Below are positions 22,776-35,547 of a stretch of DNA of 64,000 bases, in pieces. This stretch comes from Enchytraeus crypticus (Eukaryota; Annelida; Clitellata; Enchytraeida; Enchytraeidae): positions 51,929-115,928 of the forward strand of contig CAJHZI010000877.1 of NCBI GenBank assembly GCA_905160935.1, written 5' to 3'. The notes under the pieces are model-generated. The model was not told the origin of the DNA. It ran no database searches and was given only the letters and a program-made list of their open reading frames with translations. The translations under genes and the position numbers were made by a program. The number at the start of each line of letters is the position of its first letter. Position 1 is the stretch's first letter.

Positions 22776-23128
22776 ATCTATTTCATAATGAAAAATCTCA
22801 TTTACCATCCGTTGACGCCTTTACGCATATTAATATACAAGTACACCAATTCACATAATCATTTAACTAATAAACATTAATAAAAATCAATTAACATAAT
22901 TAATAAATTAATATATATTAATAAACATAAACTACCAATGTACGTAATGTATATTAAGGCTTCCTGTATTACTATCTCCAACTTTCCATCTCTGAATCAT
23001 CAGATTCGTGAACTGAGCCTATAAGACACTCAGTTACTATGATCAATACCCATTAATTATTGTATATCAGCCAAGACCCTCTTCAAAAATTTCGGCTTGG
23101 AGCACTTGAGTTACTATTGAGGTGATTT

Positions 23129-23131
<3 letters not shown>

Positions 23132-23199
<68 letters not shown>

Positions 23200-23201
23200 G
23201 A
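23132..23201. repeat. (GA)n microsatellite
   Basis: About 70 bp of GA with a few GC interruptions. Confidence 0.97.
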
Positions 23202-23454
23202 AGAACTTAAAGGCTTTAAAAGCTTTGATAAAGTTCAATTGGTTGTGCAGGCAACAGTAACTTCATATCTATACGACGCAGCTATATAAGTTTACCACAA
23301 TCCTACATAAAATATAGCATAGCGCTATGAGCAGGTCCAATTTTAAATTCCACTATTTCAACTGGAGCTTCTATCAGTTGATTTAGGACATTGTAAATCT
23401 TCTCAATGATGATGAATTTCTGAATAAATGAATAAATAAAGTTTAATCTCAATC

Positions 23455-23905
23455 ATTGTAAACTACGTGAAATACATGAGGAGCGTGAAATACATGAGCA
23501 GTGTTAAATATATGAGCAGTGTGAAATACTTGAGGAGCGTGAAATACTTGAGGAGCGTGAAATACATGAGCATCGTGAAATACATGAGTAGTGTGAAATA
23601 AATGAGCATCGTGACAGAGGAAATAAACGAGCAGCGTGAAATACATGAGTGATGTGAAATACATGAGCAGCGTGAAATACATGAGTAGTGTGAAATACAT
23701 GAACAGCGTGAAATACATGAGCAGCGTGAAATACTTGGGGAGCGTGAAATACGTGAGCAGTGTGAAATACATGAGTAGTGTGAAATACATGAGCAGCGTG
23801 AAATAAATGAGTAGTGTGAAATACATGAGAAACGTGAAATACTTGAGGAGCGTGAAATACATGAACAATGTGAAATACATGAGGAGAGTGAAACACATGA
23901 GCAGA
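23455..23905. repeat. 18-bp minisatellite
   Basis: About 25 copies of gtgaaatacatgagcagc with substitutions. It is open in several minus-strand frames only because the period is 18. Confidence 0.95.
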
Positions 23906-24339
23906 GTGGATGCCTATCTTCATGATAAAATCAATGAACGAGTTAATAAATAAATAAATCAATAACTAATTAATTAAATATCGTATCAAATCATACTAAA
24001 ATAATCTATATCGATGATGCAATATATCTACATGTAGATATTATAAATCTCCATAGCTGCGTTATCAATTAAATTAACAAATATATCTATTTATAAATAT
24101 GAGCTAGAATATATGTTAAACTAGCTATTGAAGTGGTTTTAAACGTTACACTAAGGCGAGACCTTGACACTATATTGAAAATATTATTCGGTTGTTTGTG
24201 AATCAATACTTTGATCTAGACAAATGAACGCTGTCTATCGCCTCATTATGACTTAGCATGCTGAAGTGTCCTAGATAATCAAGATAGAGGTTGCCATGGA
24301 AACACCGCTCATCAGTTGTAACAGTTATACGTGTTGTCT

Positions 24340-24775
24340 TACACATACGCACACATACACACACACATGAGCACACATACACACACACAGAAACACGCAC
24401 ATAACTTACACAGACGCACACGCACACACACATATACACATACACACAACGCACAAACCCACAGACACACGCACAAAACTGACACAGACGCACACATACA
24501 GACATACACACACAAACACACACACAACGCACACACACACACAGACATGCACAAACACACACACACACATTTACACTAGTGTGCTTGCACACATCCACAC
24601 AAATACAAAGTGCACAAACCATGCACATACATGTGTTTCTCCCATGCACACGTTCTCTCTTGCACAATAGCACACACATACACATACACACATATAAACA
24701 CACACAAAGACATATACACACACATATATACACACATATAAACACACACATACATGCACACATACACACATAAGT
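24340..24775. repeat. (CA)n-rich tract
   Basis: About 430 bp of CA dinucleotides with ATA and GCA interruptions, in the intergenic stretch between the two genes. Confidence 0.95.
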
Positions 24776-25029
24776 GCGAATCCGCTTGAAATATCTTTAT
24801 TATACTGTACATGTAAATATAAAATACAGAAACATTACACTATATACATGTATACATATACAAAATGTTCGACGAAATTGTTTGTTAGCATAGTTACACA
24901 CATGACATACCGCATGTGCTACATAGTTTCCTTTCTTGGTTTCTGTTTTTGTAATGTTTTTGTAGTAACTGTTCAATTAATTATCGAACATTAAGTTAAA
25001 CATTTACTTACAGTACACTTAATATTTAG

Positions 25030-25050
25030 ATGCAACAAAAAATGAAATAC

Positions 25051-25083
<33 letters not shown>

Positions 25084-25125
25084 TTCCCTTGAATCTCAGT
25101 TCAACAACGGTCGGGATACTCAGTA
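25030..25125 (-). mobile_element. Family 3 SINE-like fragment with (ATC)n end
   Basis: (ATC)n run followed by cccttgaatctcagttcaac and cggtcgggatac, the left end of family 3. Confidence 0.6.
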
Positions 25126-25167
25126 ACAAAACCACTTTTTCTTTAATTCCCTTTGCTTGGGGCTGAT

Positions 25168-25312
25168 TTACTTTGGACTGATTTTCTGGATTTTGGAATT
25201 TGAACCGTTTTTGGACCTTCTTTTTGCTCACCGGCTTGATTTTGTCTCAATAGTGCTCGATGTTGTCATTGAAAACTGTAGCACTCTAATTGTTGTTGCT
25301 ATTATTATTAAT
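25168..25312 (+). mobile_element. Family 4 repeat in the gene A 3' flank
   Basis: Nearly full copy ending 16 bp from the gene A stop codon, so it probably lies within the 3' UTR in antisense. Confidence 0.7.
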
Positions 25313-25327
25313 TAAATACACTAGTTT

Positions 25328-25478
25328 TTATTTCTCTAGTTTAGTAAGGGCTGCAATAAGTCTCAGTGATTCTGAGAGAGGTAAATGTTGTTGCTGTATC
25401 AAGGAATGGAAAGCTTCAGGAGCCTCTCGTCTCATGGCTAAGTACTCTACCAATAGACCACCGTCAATGTCTTCAAAC
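25328..25478 (-). CDS. Gene A exon 10: C-terminal half of SAM domain
   Basis: Acceptor attggtag, phase 2. Encodes F-E-D-I-D-G-G-L-L-V-E-Y-L then R-E-A-P-E-A-F and ends with TAA at 25330-25328. It aligns with gene B exon 10. Confidence 0.88.
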
Positions 25479-27365
25479 CTACCAATAGATACCAAATAGA
25501 CGTGTAATATATTAATGGCGACTAGTTTTAACGCAATATGTTAAGCGTGAGTTTCTATAAATAAAGTTAAGCGACGCCGAACCCGATTAGAATTTTTATG
25601 GGTGTTTAATTAAATCTCTGAATGGTGAAACCTCAGGATATTGGACGATTGTTCGTATATTTACACAGGTTGCAATCGATGCACCACCAAAGGCTACGAT
25701 AGATTTATATAAAATAAATACAAATAATCTTTGGGAGCCAGGAGAAGTAATGAAAACTAGAAGATCAAAACTAAGCAAAGAAGCACAGTAAAACTTGCGG
25801 TTTGATATACGTGTAATCATAGGACAAAATAATTATTGATATATTTGTTACGCGATTAGTACATTGACTAATTGTAGACATCTGAAATAGCATAACTATC
25901 GCCTGTAGTCTTTATTGGATGGCTTGGATTAATGATCTCTAAAAATCTAAAGTAAAAATTCAATTAATCATAAGATGTTTAGCGTAAGTTAAACTTAAAT
26001 ACATACCTTCAATAGGGATTATTCTTTGACATATATTTAAATAGCCAATACTCAAGAGTACATAGCAGTACTTAGCAGCACATAGAAAATAGCATGTAAA
26101 ATATGGTAGGCCTACATAGCAGTTCTAGTTACTGCATTGTAAGTTACATAACAGTGACTTACCAGTAAATTACTGTTACATTAATCTTTCTGACGGTAGC
26201 TCGAGTGTGTCGAGTCGTATTGAAGAGAAGCCTTGGGCTTCTGAACCTTGACGTTAAACACACTACAACCTACAGATTAATCCAACCGCGTTAAGGAGAG
26301 GTGATACGTTGTAATCTTATGCTGATGTAGCAATTAATCAATTTCCTCACCAAGCTTGAAGGCCCTGCAGTTTATTTTCAATAAGCCATGATCTGACATC
26401 ATCCTGTGACCAGTTCCGTATTGAGTCTTCTTCTTTCTCTTCTTTTTCTCTTCTACCGTCAACGCTATCAGAGCCACTTGTGCTGGAACTCTCTTGTCGC
26501 TCAGCTGCATTTATACGAACAAATTTATTTTCCTTTTGAAAAAGAAATCAAGAAATAATTCCAATCTTTTGACGCAGATGATTGGCGACTTCTGTTCTAA
26601 TATTAAAGCCAATAGTGGGAATTTACACAATTATGGGTAAATCCCCCGCGATTTATATATTCATCTGCATATTTGGAATATAACAATAAAAAATAAAAAT
26701 ACTAATTATGTTGATTATGTGGGCATTTTTTGTTGGTTATTTAGTACGCTAATCTGATTGAGTCTTTAAATTTATTCCAATGGAAACTAAGAATCTAAGA
26801 AAGCTGGTAAAGCTAATGTTAACGTCAGTTTCCCCTCTAATCAAAAGCAATGTCAGTGACGGGCGAGCCCAGGATTTGAACCCCGCACATACTGATCCCC
26901 GATCGAGTAAGAAAGATTAAATACCGACCTTGACATTTAGATCCTCTCTTCTCCAGCACATCACGTAGACCTCTGAACAGACCCTGATAGAAATCTTGCT
27001 CGCTATCCGGACCACTTCTTGGACGATGATTTGTGGGAGTCCCAACGAAGTCATAGACCACTTTACTTCCGGCCAGGAGTCCCAGCCACCCATCAGGATT
27101 GTAACCCGGCTGCATCCTGACAGGTATGACGTCCTTATGCAGGCGAAACGTGTATTCCGCTTCTGTCGAATTACACATAGAGTTGACAAAGTTAAAAAGT
27201 AATACGTAGAACTATAAAATGTCGAGTTGTTGATAATTTAGAAACGTATAGAAAATAATGAGTGAAACTAACGTAAATAGGCGAAGGTTAGTCTTGCTTA
27301 ACCAGTAATTTGGCCATGCATTATGTCTCTAAATGTTATTTCGTTTAACAGTTACTTTTCTCCAT

Positions 27366-27410
<45 letters not shown>

Positions 27411-30400
27411 CTCTATCTCTCTCCTATCTCTCTCTCGTTCTCTCTCTCTCTCTCTCTCTCTTGTAAAAATAATAAAATAAATAAATAAATAAAGGTTTAA
27501 CGTCCGTTTCCTCATACAAGGATGATGTCAGGGACGTCCCCCCATCACATGTCACTACAAATCAATTCACCCCAAACGATCTGAAAAACATGTGCTGAAG
27601 AGAAATAAAAGATCCTAAACAATGCCGGTCCGGTGATAAAAAAAACAGTCAGGCAAGATGAAATAAAATCTATGGTGGGAAGAGATGTGTTTTCAACTTA
27701 CAACGGAAAGTAGAAGTAGTAGAACATGAGCGAAGATCAGGAGGCAGAGAGTTCCAAACAGTAGGAGCGGAGAAAGAAAATGAACGTCTATCTAACGAAG
27801 TGAGAATATTAGGAATTTTGAGCAGTTTGCTGTCGGAAGAACGAAGCTTACGAGAAGGTTGATATTGGATTAGGAGATCAGAAAGGTAAGAAGGTTTACC
27901 AAAAAGGAGTGTTTTGAAAGTTAAAAGAGCAATTTTATATTTAATTCTTTGAACTACAGGAAGCCAATGAAGGTTATTGAGCAAGGAACTAGAGGTTCAA
28001 TTTTTATCAAGAGATGACCGTATCTGTCTGATTTGACGAACCTGGAAGAAAGATGAACGCCAGACAGATGAGATATGAGATTTAAAATCAAGATTTTCAT
28101 CAAACATGACACCAAAGTTTTTAGCCTTGGGAGTAGGAGTGAGAGCAAGATTTTGAAAATAGATGGAGGAATTGGCAATTTTGGTTCTTTGCTGGGGAGT
28201 GCCGATTAAAAGATATTCGGTTTTAGAGGGGTTGACAGAGAGACGATTACTGCAAAACCATGAATAAACTTTGTCAAGAACAGATGGAAGGTGTTGCAAT
28301 TTCAAGTCAGAATCTGAGCTAGAAAATGAGATGTACAGCTGAATATCATCGTCATAGAAATGAAATTTTATTGAAGCATTGTCTAAAACATAACTGAGTG
28401 GGGTAGTGTAGAGGGAAAAAAGTAAAGGTCCAAGTACAGATCCTTGGGGCACACCACGAAGATGAGGTAGTTCACGGGAGCGTTCATTGTCTATAATAAC
28501 AGATTGAGTGCGACCAGAAAGATAGGAGGAGATCAGAGAGAAAGCGGAATCAGAGATACCAAAGTACGTTTTAAGTCTACTGGTAAAAATGTTATGATCG
28601 ATGATGTCGAAGGCAGCCGAAAGATCAAGTAGTACAAGGGCTGATACCTTTTGAGAGTTTAAGGTTAAGCAAAGGTCATTATGAATGCTGAGTAAGGCAG
28701 TTTCAGTGGAGTGAAGCTTTCGATATGCAGATTGGAAACAAGATAGAGAAGGAAAAGATTCGAGATGGCAGCATAAGCGAGTGTAGATTAATTTTTCCAA
28801 GATTTTGGAAATGAAATTTAAGTTGGAAATGGGACGATAGCTAGAAAGATCATCTTTAAGAAGTGATTGCTTTTTAAGCAGAGGAGAAATAACAACATTT
28901 CTGAAAGTAGAAGGAAAAATTACTTCAGAAAGTGAAAGATTAACCAGATGGGTAATTGGAGGTAGGAGGGCATCAATGCAAGATTTAAGTAGTTTGGTTG
29001 GAATGGCATCTATCGAGCAAGATGAGTCGGTAGAGCAGAGTATTAGATGGCGAATTTCTTCAAGAGAAGCAGGTTTAAAATTTAACAGCAGAGGAGGATT
29101 TGGCATGGACGGATATGAAATAGTCTCAGGACAGGGAGGAATAGAAGAACAGAGTCTAGAAATTTTGTCATCAAAGAAATTAAGAAAATTGCTGGCAAGA
29201 GTTGACGGAGATTTGGAATTTGGAAGAGATTTAGGGATAGTGCGACCAAGCAGTGAATCAAGGGTTCCCCAAAGTTTTTTGGGACAGTTTTGATTCTGCA
29301 AGATCAAGTTCTTAAAGTAAGAACTCTTGGCGGAGGAGATCATATGATCAACTAACTTACGTTGTTTAACGTAGTTAGCCTTGATCGTGGGGTTTTGCAT
29401 TTCAGGAGGATTTTTCTTATCTCTCCTATATTTTGATTCTAATTTGGAACGTAAGGATTTTTTTGCGGGAATTTCATCAGAAATGAAGGGTTTCCTCGGG
29501 TTGGAGCGACAAGAAATAGTTAAGAGAGGAGCGTGCTTGTCTAATACAGACGAAAGCACAGAGTGAAATTGTTGTGTAAAATTAGTATAAGATATTTTAT
29601 CCTGTAATCTTAGTCAATTAACTTGTTACACAATGTTAAATATTTTAACGGACTAGAATTATCAATAAACGAACAAATTAAGTAAATTAATAAAATCTGA
29701 CCAGTTCTACAGTTTGGACTCTCCTTGTATTTCTGAGTCAAACAGACGATAACAACGATCGCTCTCTCTACCGCCTCAGCCATTGCCTCTAGCACTGAGC
29801 CAACTGAATCAATCAATCAATCAATCAATCAGTGACCAGTCAATCACTATCTTCTACCTCAAGCTTTAAAACAAAGTAGCGTTTTATAATTCATACAGAG
29901 AATTTAACGTTTGATTTAGTTTAACTTCAATTAAATTCTACTAAGATATGGAGGAAGTAGATAATGTACAGAAAATGTCTATAGTAGACTTTGGTTGAAA
30001 ATATTCGATAAGGTTTAGAATCCGAGCAATACACTTCCAGCAATCTCTAACACTCCTTTAATTCCTCGTAGTTTCTTGATCTCATACTTGCAAATAAGCA
30101 AGTTAATTTCTTTTAATTTTTATTCTAATAATGAAAAATTAGATAAATAGCTCGCAGAATGAAAGCTAGACTGGAAGGGAAGAGAAGTAGAGGTGTACCG
30201 AGATTAGAAATGTTATGTGATTTAAAGACCCTCTTGTATGTGGACATAAAAAGAAAAGCTGAAGACAGAGAAGAGTGGAGGCGTCAGTGCCATAGACCTG
30301 CCAGTAGGCAGTGCATTAATTACCCCGTATTATATAAACCCAAACTGCTAATCCGGACTTGCTTAATTCTCTCTTAGCCTGATACTTAGAGATAGGGTTT

Positions 30401-32117
30401 AGATAAGAACCCTATAACTAACCTATATTATCCACATCAAACCACTTTGAACCACTTTGAACCCTATAACTACATCACTAGGGTTTAGATAAGAACCCTA
30501 TAACTATATAACTAGGGTTTAGATAAGAATCCTATAACTATACAACTAGGGTTTATATAAGAATCCTATAACTATACATGTATAACTAGGGTTTAGATAA
30601 GCACCCTATAACTAACCCATGCTATCCACATCAATCCACACATTAAACCCTTCTTCTTTCAGTCTGTTCCTCAGCATCATCACGGCAGGCTTGGAGTCCC
30701 ACTGATAACTTAGGAATATGTGCATCTGTGATTGCTGATGGTCCCTTTGGTCTGCTCCATGAGCTCCAGGTGCTTCCGCAGTGTCTCCACGGTGACACCC
30801 ATCCTGGTGTCCATTCTGTCCGGACCTCGCACCGGATTTAGACTCTGTGTTGTAAGCAAAACTAAACCTTAACGAAATTAATCATCATCATCATCATCAT
30901 CGTCGTCGTCGTCATCATCATCATCATCATCGTCGTCTCGTCGTCGTCGTCGTCGTCATCATCATCTTCCCTTAAATCTCAGTTTAACCAGGGTCGGGAT
31001 TCAATAGACTTTCTCCAGTCCTTCCTGTCCCACACCATATCATCAGTCAATCCCCTATTTTTCATGTCCTTCTTAATTACCGCATCCCACGTCAGTTGTG
31101 GTCTACCTTTCTCTTGCTTAACATCCAGCTCTTCCCTCCAAAGAAGAACCTTACCTTAACGAAATTAATAAATTAAAAAAATTCTGCATATAAAGACTAT
31201 AAATTAAAAGATATATCTAGATGCACAAAATGCATTATGCAAGTTAATATTAAATTATAAAAGAGAATACAATAAAATTCAAGATTATATACTGTATACT
31301 ATATGCTCACATCATCATCATCTTCTCTTAGGTCCCAGTTGAATCAGGCTCGGGATGGGAATAGACTTCTATTTAAGTTTGTCAATTCGTTTAAATATTG
31401 TAGCAATTTCTGGAGCCTGGTCGCATGGTAAAATTAGATTATCTTAGATAATATAAGATTTTTAAAGATTATTAAAGATTATAGAAGTTTACCGAAGATT
31501 ATATAAGATAATACGAGATAATTTAAGATTATATAAGAGTATATAAATTATAAAATATTACAGAAATTTTAAAATATTATTTAGATGATAAAAGATTACA
31601 TACGGTGATATAAGATAAAATAAGATTACTGTCTATTTCTAATTGTTATTTTCGTATCCTACAACTGGTTTACTCTCTCAGACGACCTGGTGATACTTCA
31701 AACCTATGCCGGATGTAATATTTCAGTAGATGAATAATTTAACTCTGCGAGACATAAGATTCTGAAAGAAAATTAAACTTTTTATCAATTTCCAAATGTT
31801 TTCTGCTGCTTCAAGCTTGGTATAATTGTGTTTATTCTACAGCAGCAGTAATGCAATAATAATTGTAATAATAATAAGCCTAATAATAATAATAGACCTA
31901 CTAAAACTACTAATAATAATAATAGGCCTAATAATAATCATAACGATAGGCCTAATTGGCTGATAATAATAATAATATAAAAATACTAATAATAATAATT
32001 ATAATAATAATTTTACAATAGTTATGCGGTAATGGGACGGGCGCTGCTGGAGCCAAAAGCAGTGGATTCAGGGCAATGTCACCCGCTGCTGCGATCAGCA
32101 ACGTTTAACTTTCGCAA

Positions 32118-32162
<45 letters not shown>

Positions 32163-33121
32163 GCGGGTTAATAGAGCCGTTTGATGGCCTCGAGTAGCCG
32201 GGTGGCGATTCAGCACGTATTGCTTGAATCATTTTTATCAAACCCCAGGTTCTTTACACCGGGGTAAAAAAATAATAATAATAACAATAATGATAATAAT
32301 AATAATAATAATTATTGTTATTATTGTTATTGTTATTGTTATTATAATAGCAATAATAATAATAATAATAGGCCTTATAATAATAATAGACCTAATAAAA
32401 ATTTAAAAAAATAAAATAATAATAATAATAATAATAACAGTAATAATAATAATAATAACAATACCAATAGTAGTAATAATAATAAACGCAGTAATGTTGT
32501 TTTAAAACTGTAATAAAAATAGCAGTAGCCTAGTAATCATGAATACATTAATGGTCGTAGATAATTATCCTAAAAGACCCAGCAATATCTTTCCCTATCT
32601 TATTTGCTACTGACAGACAGACTATTTGCAGAATGGTTACCGCGTGTGGCTTGAGTCCTGGAGGTTGCGCGTTTGATAACTGAAGGAAGCCTGGCCAGAC
32701 CCTTCTTGTCTATGTTCTTTAGAATCCACAGTGCCCCCTGAGCTTGTAGTCGTACCTTCTCGTCGCTGCTCTCAGTAGCTAATCTCTGTAATCCTGAAAA
32801 AGTTGTCTAAATTAGCTCTGACAACTCCTTATTTGATAATGCTAACTGATAATGTTATTAACAATGCTGCAATTATATTCTAAATAAGCTCAGACAACTC
32901 TTATTAGCTAAATTATAATGCTAATAAAAATGTTTAAAAATAGTTTAAATTAGCTCAGACAACTATTATTAGCTAAATGATAATAGTATTAACAATGCTG
33001 TAAAAATATTTTAACTATTTAGCAGTTTAACTATTTAATAGTTTAATTATTTAATAGTTTAACAACTATTATTAGCTAACTAATAGAGCTAATGACAATG
33101 CTTTTTTAAATAAAACATAGT

Positions 33122-33153
<32 letters not shown>

Positions 33154-35504
33154 AATTATCTCAGATATTTCTCATCGACTAAACTATGCAACCCTGCCAA
33201 AATATTCAAAATTAGCTCAGATGGAGTAGCGATATTAATTAATAATTAGCTCAGATAGAGTAGCGATATTAATTAATAATTAGCTCAGATAGAGTAGCGA
33301 TATTAATTAATAATTAGCTCAGATAGAGTAGCGATATTAATTAATAATTAGCTCAGATAGAGTAGCGATATTAATTAATAATTAGCTCAGATAGAGTAGC
33401 GATATTAATTAATAATTAGCTCAGATAGAGTAGCGATATTAATTAATAATTAGCTCAGATAGAGTAGCGATATTAATTAATAATTAGCTCAGATAGAGTA
33501 GCGATATTAATTAATAATTAGCTCAGATAGAGTAGCGATATTAATTAATAATTAGCTCAGATAGAGTAGCGATATTAATTAATAATTAGCTCAGATAGAG
33601 TAGCGATATTAATTAATAATTAGCTCAGATAGAGTAGCGATATTAATTAATAATTAGCTCAGATAGAGTAGCGATATTAATTAATAATTAGCTCAGATAG
33701 AGTAGCGATATTGATTAATAATTAGCTCAGATAGAGTAGCGATATTGATTAATAATTAGCAAGAAAGTAGACATTCATTAACGATTAAGCTTTTATTTAT
33801 AGGGCAATGAAATTACTCTAAATTAAGTCAAGAAGGCAATGAATTTTATTCAAATTTGTTTCTATTGATAGTGAACATGTTAATCAGGTCAATAAAAACT
33901 TGAAAATTTTTCCAGTGAAATAAATTGCGATAGTGAGATTGTAATGTGTAGGCAGTTACTATATTTGCAAATGATGATAGATTATACTTAATAATAAAAA
34001 TAATAACAGGAAGAAGAGTTTGATAGGACACATTCTAAGGGGGAAGTTCTATTAAAAGAGGTCATAGAAGGTAGAATGGAAGGAAAAAAAGGCAGAGGCA
34101 GGCCGAGGTTAAGTATTTTAGATGATTTAAGGACCCACTCACATGTAGACACATGTAGACATGAAGAGGAAAGCGGAAGACAGAGAACAGTAGAGGCGTT
34201 ATATACCATGAACCTGCCAGTAGGCAGTGCACTAAGAGAGAGTAATAAATCCAAATGACTAAAATTTACACTACGGTTATGATACTGAACAACAAAACCT
34301 TTGAGCTACTCTGAGTGACTTGCGCATATAAAATATAAAGTATAAATACTTAAATTAAATAATAAATATTAAATAATTTAATATTAAACTTAATATTTTA
34401 ATATTTAACATTCAATAAGCTTACCCTCTACACAACCCGGTTCTTTCTGGATTTGATCCTTGCACTTAAAGGCTAGAGTCCAAAGTCCCTCGCAGGCGGC
34501 TGCCTGTTCGTCGCTACTGTAGTCGTTTCCCATTGCCTTCACGTACAGAGGCAATGCTTTGGTGTCGACGAGCCTCTCCTTGTTGTTGTCGTTGGCAGCC
34601 AGTCTGTTGAGGGCAGAGAGAAGCTCTATGGCGCTAAACCCATAGTGTTTAGAGTAGTGCTCAGGGGCGTTCAGTGTAGACGTGAGAGCACACAGCAAAA
34701 ACCGAAACGTTTTGTTGTCGGAATTCAACTTTTCGTTTTCTGTTTCGGTTATGACGTAAGCCTGAGATGTAGAAATATTTGTCGATGAGTTCATTTTGTG
34801 GTGACACGAAATAGGAAATATGGCCATAGATTAGATGTGAGAGGCTTATTTTAGGGTAATTATTCAAGAACTGTTCTTTGTTTTTCTGAACATCGAAATT
34901 GTTACAAATTTAAATGGCTACATCTAATATACTTACCGCTTATAACTTTTGTTTAAATAATCCTTTTGAATGTGACTGCAATTATAGTTTAATAGCTAAA
35001 TTATTACATGCATTGTTGATTAGATAATGCATGCAGGAGTCCTATACATATCATTCAAAAAGACTTATTACATACATATAATCACACTACACAATAACGC
35101 TTAAATCAATTAATATATTTTATAAAATCAATCAAAACAAAAAATAGGCAGTGAATGCTTTATATAGAGATTAAAATTGTTTAAATATAAATTGCTTAAT
35201 ATAAATAACAAGAGAATTAATCAACTACTCAGCCAAAAAGTCTGTCAGTTTGTCCGTCAATCAATCAGTTAGTCCGTCAGTCTATCATTAATCAATAAAT
35301 CAATTAATTAATCAAACAGGAAATTGCACAATCAATCAGTCAGTCAGTTGAATGTCCGCTAGTCAGTAATTAAGTCGTTTAGGCAATCCTTCAATCAGTC
35401 AATTAACAAGAATCAAAGAACTAATAAATTAATCAATCAATTAAACATGAATTAATCAATTAATTAATCTACCAGAAAATTAGCGATGAATCAGAGAATC
35501 GGTC

Positions 35505-35547
<43 letters not shown>

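Noticed and set aside
23449-23962. Overlapping minus-strand ORFs of about 150 codons
   Set aside because: Products of the 18-bp minisatellite.
24203-24812. Cys/Val-rich minus-strand ORFs up to 188 codons
   Set aside because: Products of the CA-rich repeat; the Cys content comes from TGT codons in (TG)n.
33205-33760. CRISPR array
   Set aside because: Units are directly contiguous without unique spacers, no cas genes, and the genome is eukaryotic. The same applies to 14575-15545 and 47208-47605.
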